Shown here: positions 36,395-45,544 of the stretch, one piece after another | Position numbering within the stretch: position 1 is the first letter of the stretch | Layout: the number at the start of each line of letters is the position of its first letter | NCBI GenBank assembly: GCA_963799395.1 | Contig: CAWCWZ010000013.1 | Span: 9,721-73,720, forward strand | Source: Bog-752 sp963799395 | Lineage (GTDB): Bacteria > Actinomycetota > Thermoleophilia > UBA2241 | Direction: 5' to 3' | DNA: 64,000 nt | Program-made: the position numbers and the translations under genes | Notes under the pieces: generated by a model | What the model was told of the DNA's origin: nothing | What the model saw: only the letters and a program-made list of their open reading frames with translations | Databases searched by the model: none

Positions 36395-37079
36395 TCAGCC
36401 GTACCATTGGTGCAGGACGGCCTCATCGAGGGTCGTCAGTGAACCACCAGGAAGACCGAGGACCTGCTCGAACGCCGCGAAGTAGGTCGTCAGCGTTCGT
36501 TCGACCTCTTCGAGGGAGACCTGCTCGGCTTGGCGCGCCATGTAGAGATCGGTGGCCGTCTCGTTGGCGCCCTCGATCAGCGAGACAAGAACGCGCGCCG
36601 TGTCGTCGGGGGAGCTGGTCGTGAAGACGCGCTCTTCTGCGCCCTGCCTGACGATCGCGGCCAGGGGCGAGGCGAGGTGAACCGCCAGGCCACGCCGAAA
36701 CTTCTCGCGCACGATGGCGTTCTCGTCCGAAAGCCAGGCCCGCAGCAGCGCCGTCATGAGCTCCGTGCGTTCCCCCCTTCCAGCGGGCGATGCCGGCAAA
36801 GACGCCCTCCAGCTTCTGCAGGGCCGATACGGTCGGATCGGCGACCAGCGGCGCCAGCAGCGACGTCACGGTCTCGACCATGCGCGCGACGACTGCGTCG
36901 AGAAGCGCCGCCTTGGAATCGAAGTAGTAGTAGAAGGCGCCCCGGGACGCACCCAGCTCGTCCAGAACGTTCTGGATGCTCATCTCCTCGTAGCCCGTCG
37001 ACTGAATGAGGCGCTCCGCGACGTCGACGAAGGCTTCGCGCCGCAGAGCGTGAGCCTCGACGTTGACCGTGCGAGCCAC
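36395..37079 (-). CDS. TetR-family transcriptional regulator, one frameshift in a G homopolymer
   Basis: About 228 residues when corrected. HTH: EAFVDVAERLIQSTGYEEMSIQNVLDELGASRGAFYYYFDSKAALL. The frame breaks near 36780: the plus strand has six Cs at about 36772-36777, and reading five restores GERTELMTALLRAWLSDENAI. The C-terminal half then reads to LDEAVLHQWYG. Start GTG at 37077-37079 after a GGAGG site. First gene of the efflux operon, with a palindromic site 18 bases upstream. The break in a homopolymer suggests an error in the sequence rather than a real mutation. Confidence 0.85.
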
Positions 37080-37096
37080 TGGGTCCTCCAAATGTC

Positions 37097-37113
37097 AGAC
37101 CGACTGTCGGTCT
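37097..37113. promoter_or_regulatory. TetR-type palindromic operator
   Basis: AGACCGACTGTCGGTCT: perfect 8-bp arms around a central T, immediately upstream of the TetR start. The pattern (GACCGAC/GTCGGTC) is typical of TetR regulators that control neighbouring ABC exporters. Likely autoregulatory. Confidence 0.8.
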
Positions 37114-37212
37114 AAGAATACACCCCGGTCGACAGCCGGGCAACGGCTCTCGAGACAGGTCGTGGATGGCTCAGAGTGCATCCGCAGGGCTGCGATTATA
37201 AGAGATAGTTAT

Positions 37213-37241
37213 TTGACTCATAACCTCTGCGCCTTTACACT
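37213..37241 (+). promoter_or_regulatory. Sigma-70 type promoter upstream of cysH
   Basis: TTGACT (37213-37218), a 17-base spacer, then TACACT (37236-37241), in a locally AT-rich stretch 60 bases upstream of the cysH start. The site fits the SigA consensus. Confidence 0.55.
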
Positions 37242-37300
37242 GCCTCGATCACGTAAACCGGCTGCCGGATCGCCGGGAACTCAAGGAGCGAGGAGCAGAG

Positions 37301-38017
37301 ATGAACGTTGCCGCCACGCCCGAGGAGATCCACCATCTCGTCAGCGAGCTGAACTTCGCCCAGAAGGTCGAACGCTCGCTCGATCTGATCCGCGACGCCT
37401 ACCGCGAGCACGGCGACGGCCTAGTCGTGGCCAACAGCCTCGGCAAGGACTCCGTGGCGGTCTGGGACCTCGCCAAGCGGGTCAGTCCCGACATCCGGGC
37501 CTTCATCGTCACCACGCGCTACAAGCCGGCGGCGACCAAGCAGTTCATGGTCGAGACGGTGGCCCGCTACCCGGAGACGCTCATCTTCAGGAACGACGTC
37601 GAGATCCCCGAAGGGCTGTATGCGAGCGATCCCGACCGCTGCTGCGACCTGCTGAAGGTGCAGCCCGTGCGCCGGGCGATCGAGGAGATGGGCGTGACCT
37701 GCTGGGTGACGGGCCTGCGCTGCACCGAGGGCCGCACGCGCACCGACTACCTCGAGCTCGAGGAGCGCGACGAGGGGCTGCTCAAGCTCAACCCCATCCT
37801 GCCCTGGCACGAGCGCGAGGTGTGGCAGTACATCGCCCTCTACGGGGTGCCGGTCAACCCGCTGTACGCCGAGGGCTATCGGTCACTGGGCTGCGAGCCC
37901 TGCACACACATCACGACCGGCGCCAACGAACGCGACGGACGCTGGATCGGCACGAGCAAGTGCGGCGGGGAGTGCGGCATCCATACCCGTCCGCTGAAGG
38001 CCTCCGTCACGGCATGA
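37301..38017 (+). CDS. cysH: Assimilatory APS/PAPS reductase with [4Fe-4S] Cys motif
   Basis: 238 residues. ATP-pyrophosphatase-like loop SLGKDS (46-51), two Cys pairs CC (114-115) and CEPC (198 and 201) that bind a [4Fe-4S] cluster as in APS reductases, and ECGIH (catalytic C225). The cluster motif favours adenylylsulfate as substrate over PAPS. Reduces it to sulfite in sulfur assimilation; cytosolic. ATG at 37301 after a GAGGAG site; TGA overlaps the following tauE start by three bases. Confidence 0.93.
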   Translation: MNVAATPEEIHHLVSELNFAQKVERSLDLIRDAYREHGDGLVVANSLGKDSVAVWDLAKRVSPDIRAFIVTTRYKPAATKQFMVETVARYPETLIFRNDVEIPEGLYASDPDRCCDLLKVQPVRRAIEEMGVTCWVTGLRCTEGRTRTDYLELEERDEGLLKLNPILPWHEREVWQYIALYGVPVNPLYAEGYRSLGCEPCTHITTGANERDGRWIGTSKCGGECGIHTRPLKASVTA

Positions 38018-38991
38018 GCGCGACGCCGGCACTGCCGGCACAGGCGCCCGAGGAGCCCGACGCGCTCCGGACGCTCGAAGCGCCGGCAGTCGTTCCACCT
38101 CCGTCGTCGGCACAGGGTGCGGCGGCGTTCGCCAAGCGCCGCATCTGGTGGCTGGGCGGCCTGGCCTGGGCCGTGCTGACCGTCGTCGTCTACGGCGTCG
38201 CCGGTAGTCATCTCAACCCGTACCTCTCTGTGACGGGGCTGCTGATCGGCTTTCTGGTCGGGCTGACCGGCATGGGCGGCGGGGCGCTGATGACCCCGGT
38301 CCTGATCCTCTTCTTTGGCTTCAAGCCCACGCTCGCGGTGGGCACCGACGTGACCTACGCGGCGATCACCAAGACGTTCGGCGCCTGGCGGCATTGGCGC
38401 CTGGGGTCGGTGGACCTGCCGCTCGTCCTTTACCTGGTGTTGGGCAGCGTGCCCAGCACCCTGGCCGGCGTGGGCGTGGTGCACTACCTGCAGACCAACT
38501 ACGGCGCCCAGCTCGACTCGATCCTCTACCGGGCCATCGGCATCGCTCTCGTGATCGTCGGCGTGACCCTCGTCGCACGCTCCGTCGTGAGGGTCGACGC
38601 GTCGCGTCGCCGCGAGAACATCAGGCTCTCGACACGCCGCAAGGTCTTCACCGTGATGCTCGGCGCGGCGACCGGTTTCGTCGTCGGGCTCACGTCGGTC
38701 GGCAGCGGCACCTTCCTGGGCATGTTCCTGCTGACCGCCTATCCGCTGGCGACCAGCCGGGTCGTGGGCACCGACGTCTTCCAGGCCGCGATCCTCCTCT
38801 ACGCGACGGCGATAGCGCAGGCCAGCATCGGCAACGTCGACCTCTGGATGGTGGTCGCGCTGCTGGTCGGCTCGATCCCCGGCATCATCGCCGGGTCGCA
38901 ACTGACGATCCGCACACCGACCCGTGTATTGCGACTGTGCCTTGCCGCCGTGCTGTTGTTGAGCGGCATCGTGATGTACGGAAAGGCGTAG
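38014..38991 (+). CDS. TauE/SafE-family sulfite or sulfonate exporter
   Basis: 325 residues, with about 8 transmembrane segments. The TauE/SafE repeat is seen twice: GLLIGFLVGLTGMGGGALMTPVLI in the first half and GAATGFVVGLTSVGSGTFLGM in the second. Cytosolic N-terminal 35 residues are Pro/Ala-rich. Coupled to cysH by an ATGA overlap, so it probably exports excess sulfite or a related anion made by CysH. Ends TAG. Confidence 0.9.
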   Translation: MSATPALPAQAPEEPDALRTLEAPAVVPPPSSAQGAAAFAKRRIWWLGGLAWAVLTVVVYGVAGSHLNPYLSVTGLLIGFLVGLTGMGGGALMTPVLILFFGFKPTLAVGTDVTYAAITKTFGAWRHWRLGSVDLPLVLYLVLGSVPSTLAGVGVVHYLQTNYGAQLDSILYRAIGIALVIVGVTLVARSVVRVDASRRRENIRLSTRRKVFTVMLGAATGFVVGLTSVGSGTFLGMFLLTAYPLATSRVVGTDVFQAAILLYATAIAQASIGNVDLWMVVALLVGSIPGIIAGSQLTIRTPTRVLRLCLAAVLLLSGIVMYGKA

Positions 38992-39252
38992 CGAAGGGCC
39001 GAGACGACCCTGCTTTCTCGACCCGTTGACGCCGTGTGCGGCGGCGCGTAAGGATGTCACGCATGAACCTGGTCGTTGATTTGGCGCATCAGACGCAGTT
39101 CGACGCCGGATAGTGGACGCTTTCCTTGCGCCTGAGGCGGGACAGATATCCTCTGCCACTCCCTCCGGCGAACCAGCACATTCCTGCTCGTAGAGCCCCC
39201 GTCCCCACCCAGCGGTTCAGACGCGCCGTGAGGCACCTTCGTCCGTCAGCCT

Positions 39253-39672
39253 CTACAATCTGGCGAGCTCCTCGTCGATGAGTTGCTGCAGCCGCTCGCA
39301 CTCCGAAGCCACGGCCCTGAGTCTGGCCACCCGGTGCGGGCCCTGTCCCAGCAAGCGAGCTCGGCCGGCGCTGGCGGCCACTTCTCGCCAGGCGCTGGCA
39401 GCCTCCTCTCTCGAGAGATCAGCGGCGAAGCGCTCGCCGCGAGCAAGAACGTCGAGGATCCGTGAGGTGGCGGTGGTCTCACGGACGATGGCGGCAGCAT
39501 CGTCTGGCTCGCTGCTCTGAGAGAGATCGGCCAGACGTCGGAGCTCGCTGCCGAGCTCGGCGGAGCTGAACTCGAGCCCGGCGAGGGCCTTGCGGTGAGC
39601 CTGGCGCCTCTTCTGCGCGGCGGCGTGCCGTCCCGGCAACCAGCCAAAGAGACCGAAGACGACGCTCACCAC
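39253..39672 (-). CDS. Hypothetical helical protein with N-terminal membrane segment
   Basis: 139 residues: a short hydrophobic start (MVSVVFGLFGWLPG), then mostly helical, charged sequence rich in Arg and Glu (RLADLSQSSEPDDAAAIVRET). No family recognised. Start GTG at 39670-39672 with GGAGGTG upstream. Ends TAG. Possibly a regulator or membrane-associated coiled-coil protein. Confidence 0.5.
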   Translation of the reverse strand: MVSVVFGLFGWLPGRHAAAQKRRQAHRKALAGLEFSSAELGSELRRLADLSQSSEPDDAAAIVRETTATSRILDVLARGERFAADLSREEAASAWREVAASAGRARLLGQGPHRVARLRAVASECERLQQLIDEELARL

Positions 39673-40136
39673 TTACACCTCCGCTGAAGGGGCGCCAGCA
39701 CGTCGCCGCCGGGGTCAGCGCCCGGCCATGAGCATACTACGGGTCCCGACGATGGGCGAGATGCGCGCGGAGCCTCTGGAACGCAGTCAGGATTCCGTCA
39801 GAACCGTGTCATGGGACGGCAACATGACTTGTTGTTGCGCTCGGCCGCCGCAACGAGCCCATGAGCAGCGACTTCGCAGGTAGCGCCGACGCAATGCCAG
39901 CAAGGTCGCGGCCATCTTCACCTTCGCTGCGGCGGCCTACAACCTGGTCCGCCTGAGAAGGCTGCTGGCGGAGCCGTCTTCAGCGTAGGAAAGCGGGGCG
40001 AAGAACCCCACCAAGATGGGCCAGGGATGGCCCGACCGGCGGCATCCGCACGGCTCGTCACGACCTCGACGAGCCCACGCTCGTCACGCCCGGTGCGCGC
40101 ACCCCGCAGGGCGCACGCTTCTTCAGCAGCCTGCTA
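39673..40136. other. 464-bp region without an intact gene, with an IS relic
   Basis: Holds only the C-terminal transposase relic at 39884-39988. The region ends at the TA that the IS630-type element duplicated. Confidence 0.6.
39884..39988 (+). pseudogene. C-terminal relic of a DDE transposase (IS5/IS4-like)
   Basis: A 34-codon open tail reads RRRNASKVAAIFTFAAAAYNL, then VRLRRLLAEPSSA and TAG. A strand ending AAYNLVRLRRLL is the usual end of IS5-type transposases. The rest of the gene is absent; a stop lies just upstream in the same frame. Confidence 0.6.
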
Positions 40137-40151
40137 GTGTCCCGAGTCGTT
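40137..40151 (+). repeat. IS630 left terminal inverted repeat
   Basis: GTGTCCCGAGTCGTT, exact inverse of 41293-41307. Confidence 0.92.
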
Positions 40152-40217
40152 AGTTCACAGGGAAATGGTTTCGGGCCACGAACTCCTGTCGTAAGGTTAC
40201 GGCGATGGGAGGCAACT

Positions 40218-41310
40218 ATGGCCCGACGTGGGCGACCGACATCTGAGGTCACGCTCAGCGCCGAGGAGCGCGAGACGCTCGAACGCTGGGCGAGACGACC
40301 AACGAGCGCACAGGCATTGGCCCTGCGCTGCCGCATCGTGCTGGCTGCCGCCAACGGTGAGCCGAACTGCGAGATCGCCGCTTCGCTGGGCTGCCATCCG
40401 ACCACCGTCGGCAAGTGGCGGCGGCGCTTTGCCGAGCGCGGCCTGGATGGCCTGCACGACGAGCCCCGGCCGGGCAAGCCGCGTTCGATCTCAGACGACG
40501 ATGTCGAGCGGGTGATCACAAAGACCCTGGAAGAGACACCGGCGAACGCCACCCACTGGTCGACCCGCTCGATGGCCAAAGCGACCGGGATGAGCCAGAC
40601 GGCGGTGAGCCGCATCTGGCGGGCCTTCGCCTTAAAGCCCCACCAGCTCGAACACTTCAAGCTCTCGACCGACCCGCTCTTCATCGAGAAGGTCCGCGAC
40701 ATCGTCGGGCTCTACCTGAGTCCGCCCCGAGGCCGCCATCGTGCTCTGCGTCGATGAGAAGTCGCAGATCCAGGCGCTCGACCGCACGGCCCCGATCCTG
40801 CCCCTGCTGCCCGGCACTCCGGCGCGCGCCACCCACGACTACCGCCGGCACGGCACGACCAACCTCTACGCCGCTCTCGACGTCGCCTCCGGCTGCGTGA
40901 TCAGCGACCTCACGCCTCGTCACCGCGCCGAGGACTTCCGCCGCTTCCTGGCCCTCATCGATAGAAGCGTGCCGGCCGACCTGGACGTGCACGTCATCGT
41001 CGACAACTCCTCGACCCACAAGACCCCCTCGATCCACCGCTGGCTCGTGCGTCACCCTCGGTTCACGTTCCACTTCACGCCTACCTACAGCTCCTGGCTG
41101 AACCTCGTCGAACGCTGGTTCGCCGAACTCACCGAGCGCTGGCTACGGCGGGGGACCCACCGCTCGACCAGGGAACTGGTCGCCTCGATCCGCACCTGGA
41201 TCACGGGCTGGAACGACGACCCACGGCCGTTCGTGTGGCACAAGACCGCCGACGAGATCCTCGAGAGCCTCGCGGCCTATTGCCAGCGAATCAACGACTC
41301 GGGACACTAG
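40218..41310 (+). CDS. IS630-family transposase, one frameshift at a CCCC run
   Basis: About 363 residues when read through. N-terminal HTH region (LSAEERETLERWARR, GCHPTTVGKWRRRFAERGL) binds the ends; the DDE catalytic part has CVDEKSQIQALDR (Asp), VDNSSTHKT (Asp) and SSWLNLVERWFAELTERW (Glu). ATG at 40218-40220 after GGGAGG. The frame switches near 40727 in CCGCCCCGAG; removing one C restores PPEAAIVLCVDEKSQ. This may be a homopolymer read error or a programmed +1 shift. Confidence 0.85.
41293..41307 (-). repeat. IS630 right terminal inverted repeat
   Basis: AACGACTCGGGACAC, exact inverse of 40137-40151. The transposase reads through this repeat and stops at a TAG formed with the flanking TA. 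Confidence 0.92.
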
Positions 41311-41448
41311 CCCCCATGCGCAGGATCCGATCGTCCCGGCGGACAGGCATGAGTGCCGCTGCGCGCTTCTGCTCATCGTCTCTGCACAGTTGCGCCGTTG
41401 TACATCGGGTGCCTGAGTAGTGGGCCGCTTTTGCCCGATGGCTGTTGC

Positions 41449-41628
41449 TCATGCTCGGGCTCTAGACTCGGCACACGCGAGCCGCGGCCGGCCAGAGTCT
41501 CGATGATTGAAAATCGAGCTGAAGCCGATCGCGGCAAAGACCGCCAGCGGCACCAGTGTCGCCGTAAGAAAGGCGAGCAGGGACGGGCGGCGTGGGGTCG
41601 CCAGCGGACTTAGCAAGAAGCTCAGCAT
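41449..41628 (-). CDS. Possible small membrane peptide
   Basis: About 59 residues with one hydrophobic segment (LLAFLTATLVPLAVFAAIGFS). Start ATG at 41626-41628 has no clear ribosome site and the end is basic. It lies downstream of hisA. Only a weak candidate; it could be a chance frame. Confidence 0.25.
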   Translation of the reverse strand: MLSFLLSPLATPRRPSLLAFLTATLVPLAVFAAIGFSSIFNHRDSGRPRLACAESRARA

Positions 41629-41827
41629 CACACTCGGCTCACGCCCACTCGTTGCCTGCAGTTTCGGTATCGGATTCAGGAGGTGAGAAGATGAGATGGT
41701 GGCTACATTGCCGCGCCGGTAGCTGCGGCGCACGACGGGTGCGCGCCACGGCCGCCAGCGTCTCGTAGTAGATGCAGTCGGGGACTGCCGGCGCGGTGCG
41801 CCCCTGAAGCGACGCCCCCGGCATCGG

Positions 41828-42508
41828 CTACACCGAGAACCCCAGCTTGCCGGTGTAGAGCGCCATGCCGACAACCGCGTCAACGCCGAGCTCGTCGAGT
41901 CGCGCCACCTCGGCGGCACTTCTGATGCCGCCGGCAACGACGAGCCGGCGCCCCGTGCCAGCGCGCAGCCGGCCCACCACCTCGAGCGGAATGCCGCCCA
42001 TCAGACCCTCGGTCTCGGTGTGCGTGTACAGAAGACCGCCGCACCAGCGCTCGAGCGCCTGCATCGTCTCGAGCGTATGGAGCGCCGAGCGCTTGCGCCA
42101 GGCCTGTGTCACCACGCAGCCGCCGCGCGAGTCGACGGCGCATACGAGGCGGTCGCGGCCCACGGCGTGCGACACGCGCGCGGCGAAGGCGGTGTCGACG
42201 TGGCCCTCGCGCACGAGCGCTGAGCCCACGATGACCCGCTCGGCGCCGGCCGCAAGACAGGCTCTAGCCACCGCTACCGTGCGCAGGCCGCCGCCGACCT
42301 GGCAGGGCAGCCGCGCGGCCAGACGGGCCACGAGGTCGCGGTTGTCGCCGCATCCCTTGGCCGCGTCGAGGTCGATGACCTGCACGAGCGGATAGCCGGC
42401 GAAGCGCTCCGCCCAGGCGTCGACGTCGCTGAAGCGCAGCGCGACCCGCTCCCCCTGGACGAGTTGGACGACGGCGCCGCCCATCAAGTCGATGGCGGGG
42501 ATCAGCAC
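41828..42508 (-). CDS. hisA: Phosphoribosylformimino-5-aminoimidazole carboxamide ribotide isomerase
   Basis: 226 residues, HisA/HisF-type TIM barrel. IPAIDLMGGAVVQLVQGE with the catalytic Asp; DAAKGCGDNRDLVARLA, the first phosphate site QVGGGLRTVAVA, the second Asp in CAVDSRGG, and VVAGGIRSAAEVARL. Start GTG at 42506-42508 overlaps the TGA of hisF by seven bases. Last gene of the his operon; ends TAG. No intact gene for about 520 bases after it. Confidence 0.95.
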   Translation of the reverse strand: MLIPAIDLMGGAVVQLVQGERVALRFSDVDAWAERFAGYPLVQVIDLDAAKGCGDNRDLVARLAARLPCQVGGGLRTVAVARACLAAGAERVIVGSALVREGHVDTAFAARVSHAVGRDRLVCAVDSRGGCVVTQAWRKRSALHTLETMQALERWCGGLLYTHTETEGLMGGIPLEVVGRLRAGTGRRLVVAGGIRSAAEVARLDELGVDAVVGMALYTGKLGFSV

Positions 42509-43269
42509 GGCAACCTCACCGGGATCCCCCGGCCGGCGAGATAGCGCTTGAGCGCGCGGATTGAGTCGTGGTCGAAGTGGAAGACCGAGGCGGCGAGGGC
42601 AGCGTCGGCGCGACCCTGGGCGAACACCTCGTAGAAGTGTCCGCGCCGCCCGGCACCGCCCGAGGCGATAACCGGGATTCGGAGCGCACCGCTCACGGCG
42701 GCCGTGAGGGCGCAGTCAAAGCCCGCCCGCGTGCCGTCACGGTCCATAGAGGTGAGCAGGATCTCGCCGGCGCCGCGCGCCTGCGCCTCGGCGACCCAGG
42801 CGAGCGCGTCGCGCCCGGTCGGGCGCGAGCCGCCGGCCACGACGACCTCCCACCCGCGCCCGGCGGCACGGCGCCGGGAGTCGATCGCGACGACGACGGC
42901 CTGCGAGCCAAAGCGGCCGGCGATCTCGCCGATCAGCGCGGGCCGCGCGACGACGGCCGAGTTGACCGTCACCTTGTCGGCGCCGGCCTCGATCACGGCG
43001 GCCGCGTCGGCCAGGCAGCGGATGCCGCCGCCGACGGCGAAGGGCACGAACAGCTCCTGGGCGGCGCGCCCGACGGCGTCCAGCAGGGTGGCGCGCCGCT
43101 CCCGGGTGGCGCTGATGTCGAGCAGCACGATCTCGTCGGCGCCGGCCTCGGCGTGCAGACGCGCGAGGGCAGCCGGGTCGCCGGCGTCGCGCAGCTCGCG
43201 GAAACGCACGCCCTTGACGACGCGCCCGGCGTCGACGTCGAGGCAGGCGATGATGCGCTTGCTCAGCAT
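42502..43269 (-). CDS. hisF: Imidazole glycerol phosphate synthase, cyclase subunit
   Basis: 255 residues. KRIIACLDVDAGRVVKGVRF with catalytic Asp11, IVLLDISATRERRATLLD, FAVGGGIRCLADAAAV, the second Asp in LTSMDRDGTRAGFD, and VIASGGAGRRGHFYEVF. ATG at 43267-43269, overlapping hisH end by seven bases. Works with HisH to make IGP and AICAR. Intact. Confidence 0.96.
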   Translation of the reverse strand: MLSKRIIACLDVDAGRVVKGVRFRELRDAGDPAALARLHAEAGADEIVLLDISATRERRATLLDAVGRAAQELFVPFAVGGGIRCLADAAAVIEAGADKVTVNSAVVARPALIGEIAGRFGSQAVVVAIDSRRRAAGRGWEVVVAGGSRPTGRDALAWVAEAQARGAGEILLTSMDRDGTRAGFDCALTAAVSGALRIPVIASGGAGRRGHFYEVFAQGRADAALAASVFHFDHDSIRALKRYLAGRGIPVRLPC

Positions 43270-43853
43270 CGGCAGAAGGTGTCGAGGACGGCGAGGCCGG
43301 CCTGACCCGACTTCTCGGGGTGGAACTGCACGCCGAAGAGGCGGTCGCGCTCAACCGCGGCGCTGAAGGGCACGCCGTAGTCACAGACGGCCGCGGTCTC
43401 GGCCACGAGTGGCGCACAGTAGCTGTGAGCGAAGTACACTGAGGTGCCCGACGCAAGTCCCGCAAGCAGACGGCTCTCCGGCACGATCTCAAGTTCGTCC
43501 CAGCCCACGTGCGGCGACTTCACGGCTGCGGCCAACGGTCCACAGCACCCGGCGAAGGCGCCCAGGCCGGTCAGCCCGGCGGCTTCACGCGAGGCCTCGA
43601 AGAGCCACTGCAGGCCGAGGCAGATGCCGAGTAGCGGCGTGCCGCGCTCGAGTTGCGCGGCGACGGCGGCGCCCAGCCGCGAGCCCGCCAGCGTCGCGGT
43701 CGCGCGGAAGTGGCCGACCCCGGGTACGACGACTCGCGTGGCGTCGGCCACGGTAGCCGCGTCGGAGGTGATGACCGCCGCGTAACCGAGGTGTTCGAGG
43801 GCGCGCCGCACCGAGGTCACGTTACCGGCACCGTAGTCGACGATCGCGATCAC
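43263..43853 (-). CDS. hisH: Imidazole glycerol phosphate synthase, glutaminase subunit
   Basis: 196 residues. Class I glutamine amidotransferase: nucleophile Cys in GICLGLQWLFEAS, His-Glu in FGVQFHPEKSGQ. N-term IAIVDYGAGNVTSVRRALEHLG is typical. Start GTG at 43851-43853 overlaps hisB stop (GTGA) and has AAGGAG upstream. Partner of HisF. Confidence 0.96.
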   Translation of the reverse strand: MIAIVDYGAGNVTSVRRALEHLGYAAVITSDAATVADATRVVVPGVGHFRATATLAGSRLGAAVAAQLERGTPLLGICLGLQWLFEASREAAGLTGLGAFAGCCGPLAAAVKSPHVGWDELEIVPESRLLAGLASGTSVYFAHSYCAPLVAETAAVCDYGVPFSAAVERDRLFGVQFHPEKSGQAGLAVLDTFCRC

Positions 43854-44428
43854 AGCAGCTCCTTGGTGGAGGGCAGGACGTCGGCCATGTCCGCCTGGCA
43901 CCTGCAGGCCGCCGCGGCAGCGCGGGCGAAAGCCTTGAACAGCGCCTCGACCTTGTGGTGGCCGGAGCGTCCGTAGAGCGCGCGCAGGTGCACCGTGGCG
44001 CGCGCCCCGCGGGCGAAGCCCTCGAAGAAGTCGGCGACGAGCGCGGCCTGCAGGTCGCCGAGCCGGGCTGCGCGCACGCCGGTCTCGACGACAGCCATGC
44101 CGCGGCCGCTGAAATCCACCGCGGCCGCCGCCAGGGCCTCATCCATGGGCATGAGGAAGCAGCCGGCACGGGCGATGCCGCGCCGGTCCCCCAGGGCCTG
44201 GTCGAACGCCTCGCCCAAGGCGATGCCGACGTCCTCGACCGTGCGGTGCTGGTCGACCTGGAGGTCACCGTCGGCACGCAGGTCGAGATCGAAGCCACCA
44301 TGACAGGCGAGAAGCTCGAGCATGTCGTCGAGGAAGCCGATACCGGTGGACACCCGGTACTCACCGCGCCCATCCAGCGTCAGACGCACGGTGACGGTGG
44401 TCTCCGCGCTCCGCCGGTCGACCAGCAC
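43850..44428 (-). CDS. hisB: Imidazoleglycerol-phosphate dehydratase
   Basis: 192 residues, monofunctional HisB. ETTVTVRLTLDGRGEYRVSTGIGFLDDML, HGGFDLDL, DQHRTVEDVGIALGEAF, the Mn-binding DFSGRGMAVVE and HHKVEALFKAFARA motifs. GTG start at 44426-44428, 25 bases after hisC. No phosphatase domain, so HisN must be elsewhere. Confidence 0.96.
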   Translation of the reverse strand: MLVDRRSAETTVTVRLTLDGRGEYRVSTGIGFLDDMLELLACHGGFDLDLRADGDLQVDQHRTVEDVGIALGEAFDQALGDRRGIARAGCFLMPMDEALAAAAVDFSGRGMAVVETGVRAARLGDLQAALVADFFEGFARGARATVHLRALYGRSGHHKVEALFKAFARAAAAACRCQADMADVLPSTKELL

Positions 44429-44453
44429 GCCGAGTGCTCGGTCCGCGCCGGCT

Positions 44454-45542
44454 TCACGAGGTCACCCCGGCAGCCAAGCCGATCTCCTCGAGGCTCTCGT
44501 CGATGGCCCCAAGCGCCCGCACGACCTGAGCCGGCGTGCCAACGGTGATGCGCACGCAGCCGGGACAGGCGGGATCGGCCGAGCGGTCGCGTACGAGCAC
44601 GCCGCGACGCGCCATCGCGGCGACGAAAGCGCCCGCGTGGAGACCGAAGTCCGCGAGCACGAAGTTGCCCTCGCTGCGCCAGGAGCGGATGCCATGGAGG
44701 CGCAGCTCGTGACGCAGCAGACGGCGGCCGCTGCGCACCTCGGCCACGCAGCGCCACAGGTAGGCCGTGTCGGCGAGGGCCGCCGGCAGGCAGGCCAGGG
44801 CCACCGCGTTGACATTGTAGGGCGCGGCCATGGCGCGGACCGCGGCAAGCTGCCACGCGTCGCCGAGCAGCGCCCCGACCCGCAAGCCGGCGAGGCCGTA
44901 GGCCTTCGAGAAGGTACGCGTGACGAAGAGATTGGCCAATCGACCGATCTCGCCGGTGAGCGAGCCGTAAGCAAACTCGATGTAGGCCTCGTCGATCAGG
45001 ACGACTGCCTGCGGCGCCGCCTGCGCGACGCACAGCAGATCGGCCGGCCGGGCGAGGCTGCCGGTCGGGTTGTTGGGGTTGGCGATCGCGATGAGGCGCG
45101 TGGACGAGGTGACTGCCTCCAGCAGGCGCTCAAGGGGAAACGCGAAACGCCGAGCCGCCGGCACGCGCACGACCTCGGCGCCGCAACACGCCGCCACGTG
45201 TTCGTACAGGGCAAAGCCCGGCGCCACGACCAGGGCCTGGGCCCCGGGCGCCAGGTAGGTCCGGCAGAGCAGCTGGATGGCCTCGTCTGAGCCGTTGGTG
45301 AGCAAGACCTGCTCGGGCGCGAGGCCGAGAAACTCGGCCACGAGGCGCTCGCCGGGCTCGCGCTGCGGGTAGCGGCAGAGGTGCTCAGCGTCGAGCTCGC
45401 GCAGCCGCTCAAGGACGGCCGGCGACGGTCCCCAGGCACTCTCGTTGAAGTCAAGCAGCAGGCCGGCGCGGCCGCTCAGGGGCGGCCGGTAGGGCGCGCT
45501 GACAAGCACGGCCGGCAGGGGACGCAGCGACGTCTCAGCCAT
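44454..45542 (-). CDS. hisC: Histidinol-phosphate aminotransferase
   Basis: 362 residues, class I/II PLP enzyme. LDFNESAWGPSPAVLERL, TNGSDEAIQLLCRTYL (cofactor contact), NPNNPTGS, LIDEAYIEF (Asp), and the Schiff-base lysine in TRTFSKAYGLAGLRVG. ATG at 45540-45542, two bases from hisG stop. Intact. Confidence 0.95.
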   Translation of the reverse strand: MAETSLRPLPAVLVSAPYRPPLSGRAGLLLDFNESAWGPSPAVLERLRELDAEHLCRYPQREPGERLVAEFLGLAPEQVLLTNGSDEAIQLLCRTYLAPGAQALVVAPGFALYEHVAACCGAEVVRVPAARRFAFPLERLLEAVTSSTRLIAIANPNNPTGSLARPADLLCVAQAAPQAVVLIDEAYIEFAYGSLTGEIGRLANLFVTRTFSKAYGLAGLRVGALLGDAWQLAAVRAMAAPYNVNAVALACLPAALADTAYLWRCVAEVRSGRRLLRHELRLHGIRSWRSEGNFVLADFGLHAGAFVAAMARRGVLVRDRSADPACPGCVRITVGTPAQVVRALGAIDESLEEIGLAAGVTS

Positions 45543-45544
45543 GC

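Larger units (their letters stand above)
40137..41307 (+). mobile_element. Complete IS630-family insertion sequence (1171 bp)
   Basis: Left end GTGTCCCGAGTCGTT (40137-40151) and right end AACGACTCGGGACAC (41293-41307) are perfect inverted repeats of 15 bp. A TA dinucleotide flanks both ends (40135-40136 and 41308-41309), the usual IS630/Tc1 target duplication. The element carries a single transposase gene with one frameshift. Confidence 0.92.

Noticed and set aside
41440..41530. Possible tRNA with CUA loop (CTCTAGA)
   Set aside because: The flanking stems have wobbles only, and no T-arm follows at the right distance.
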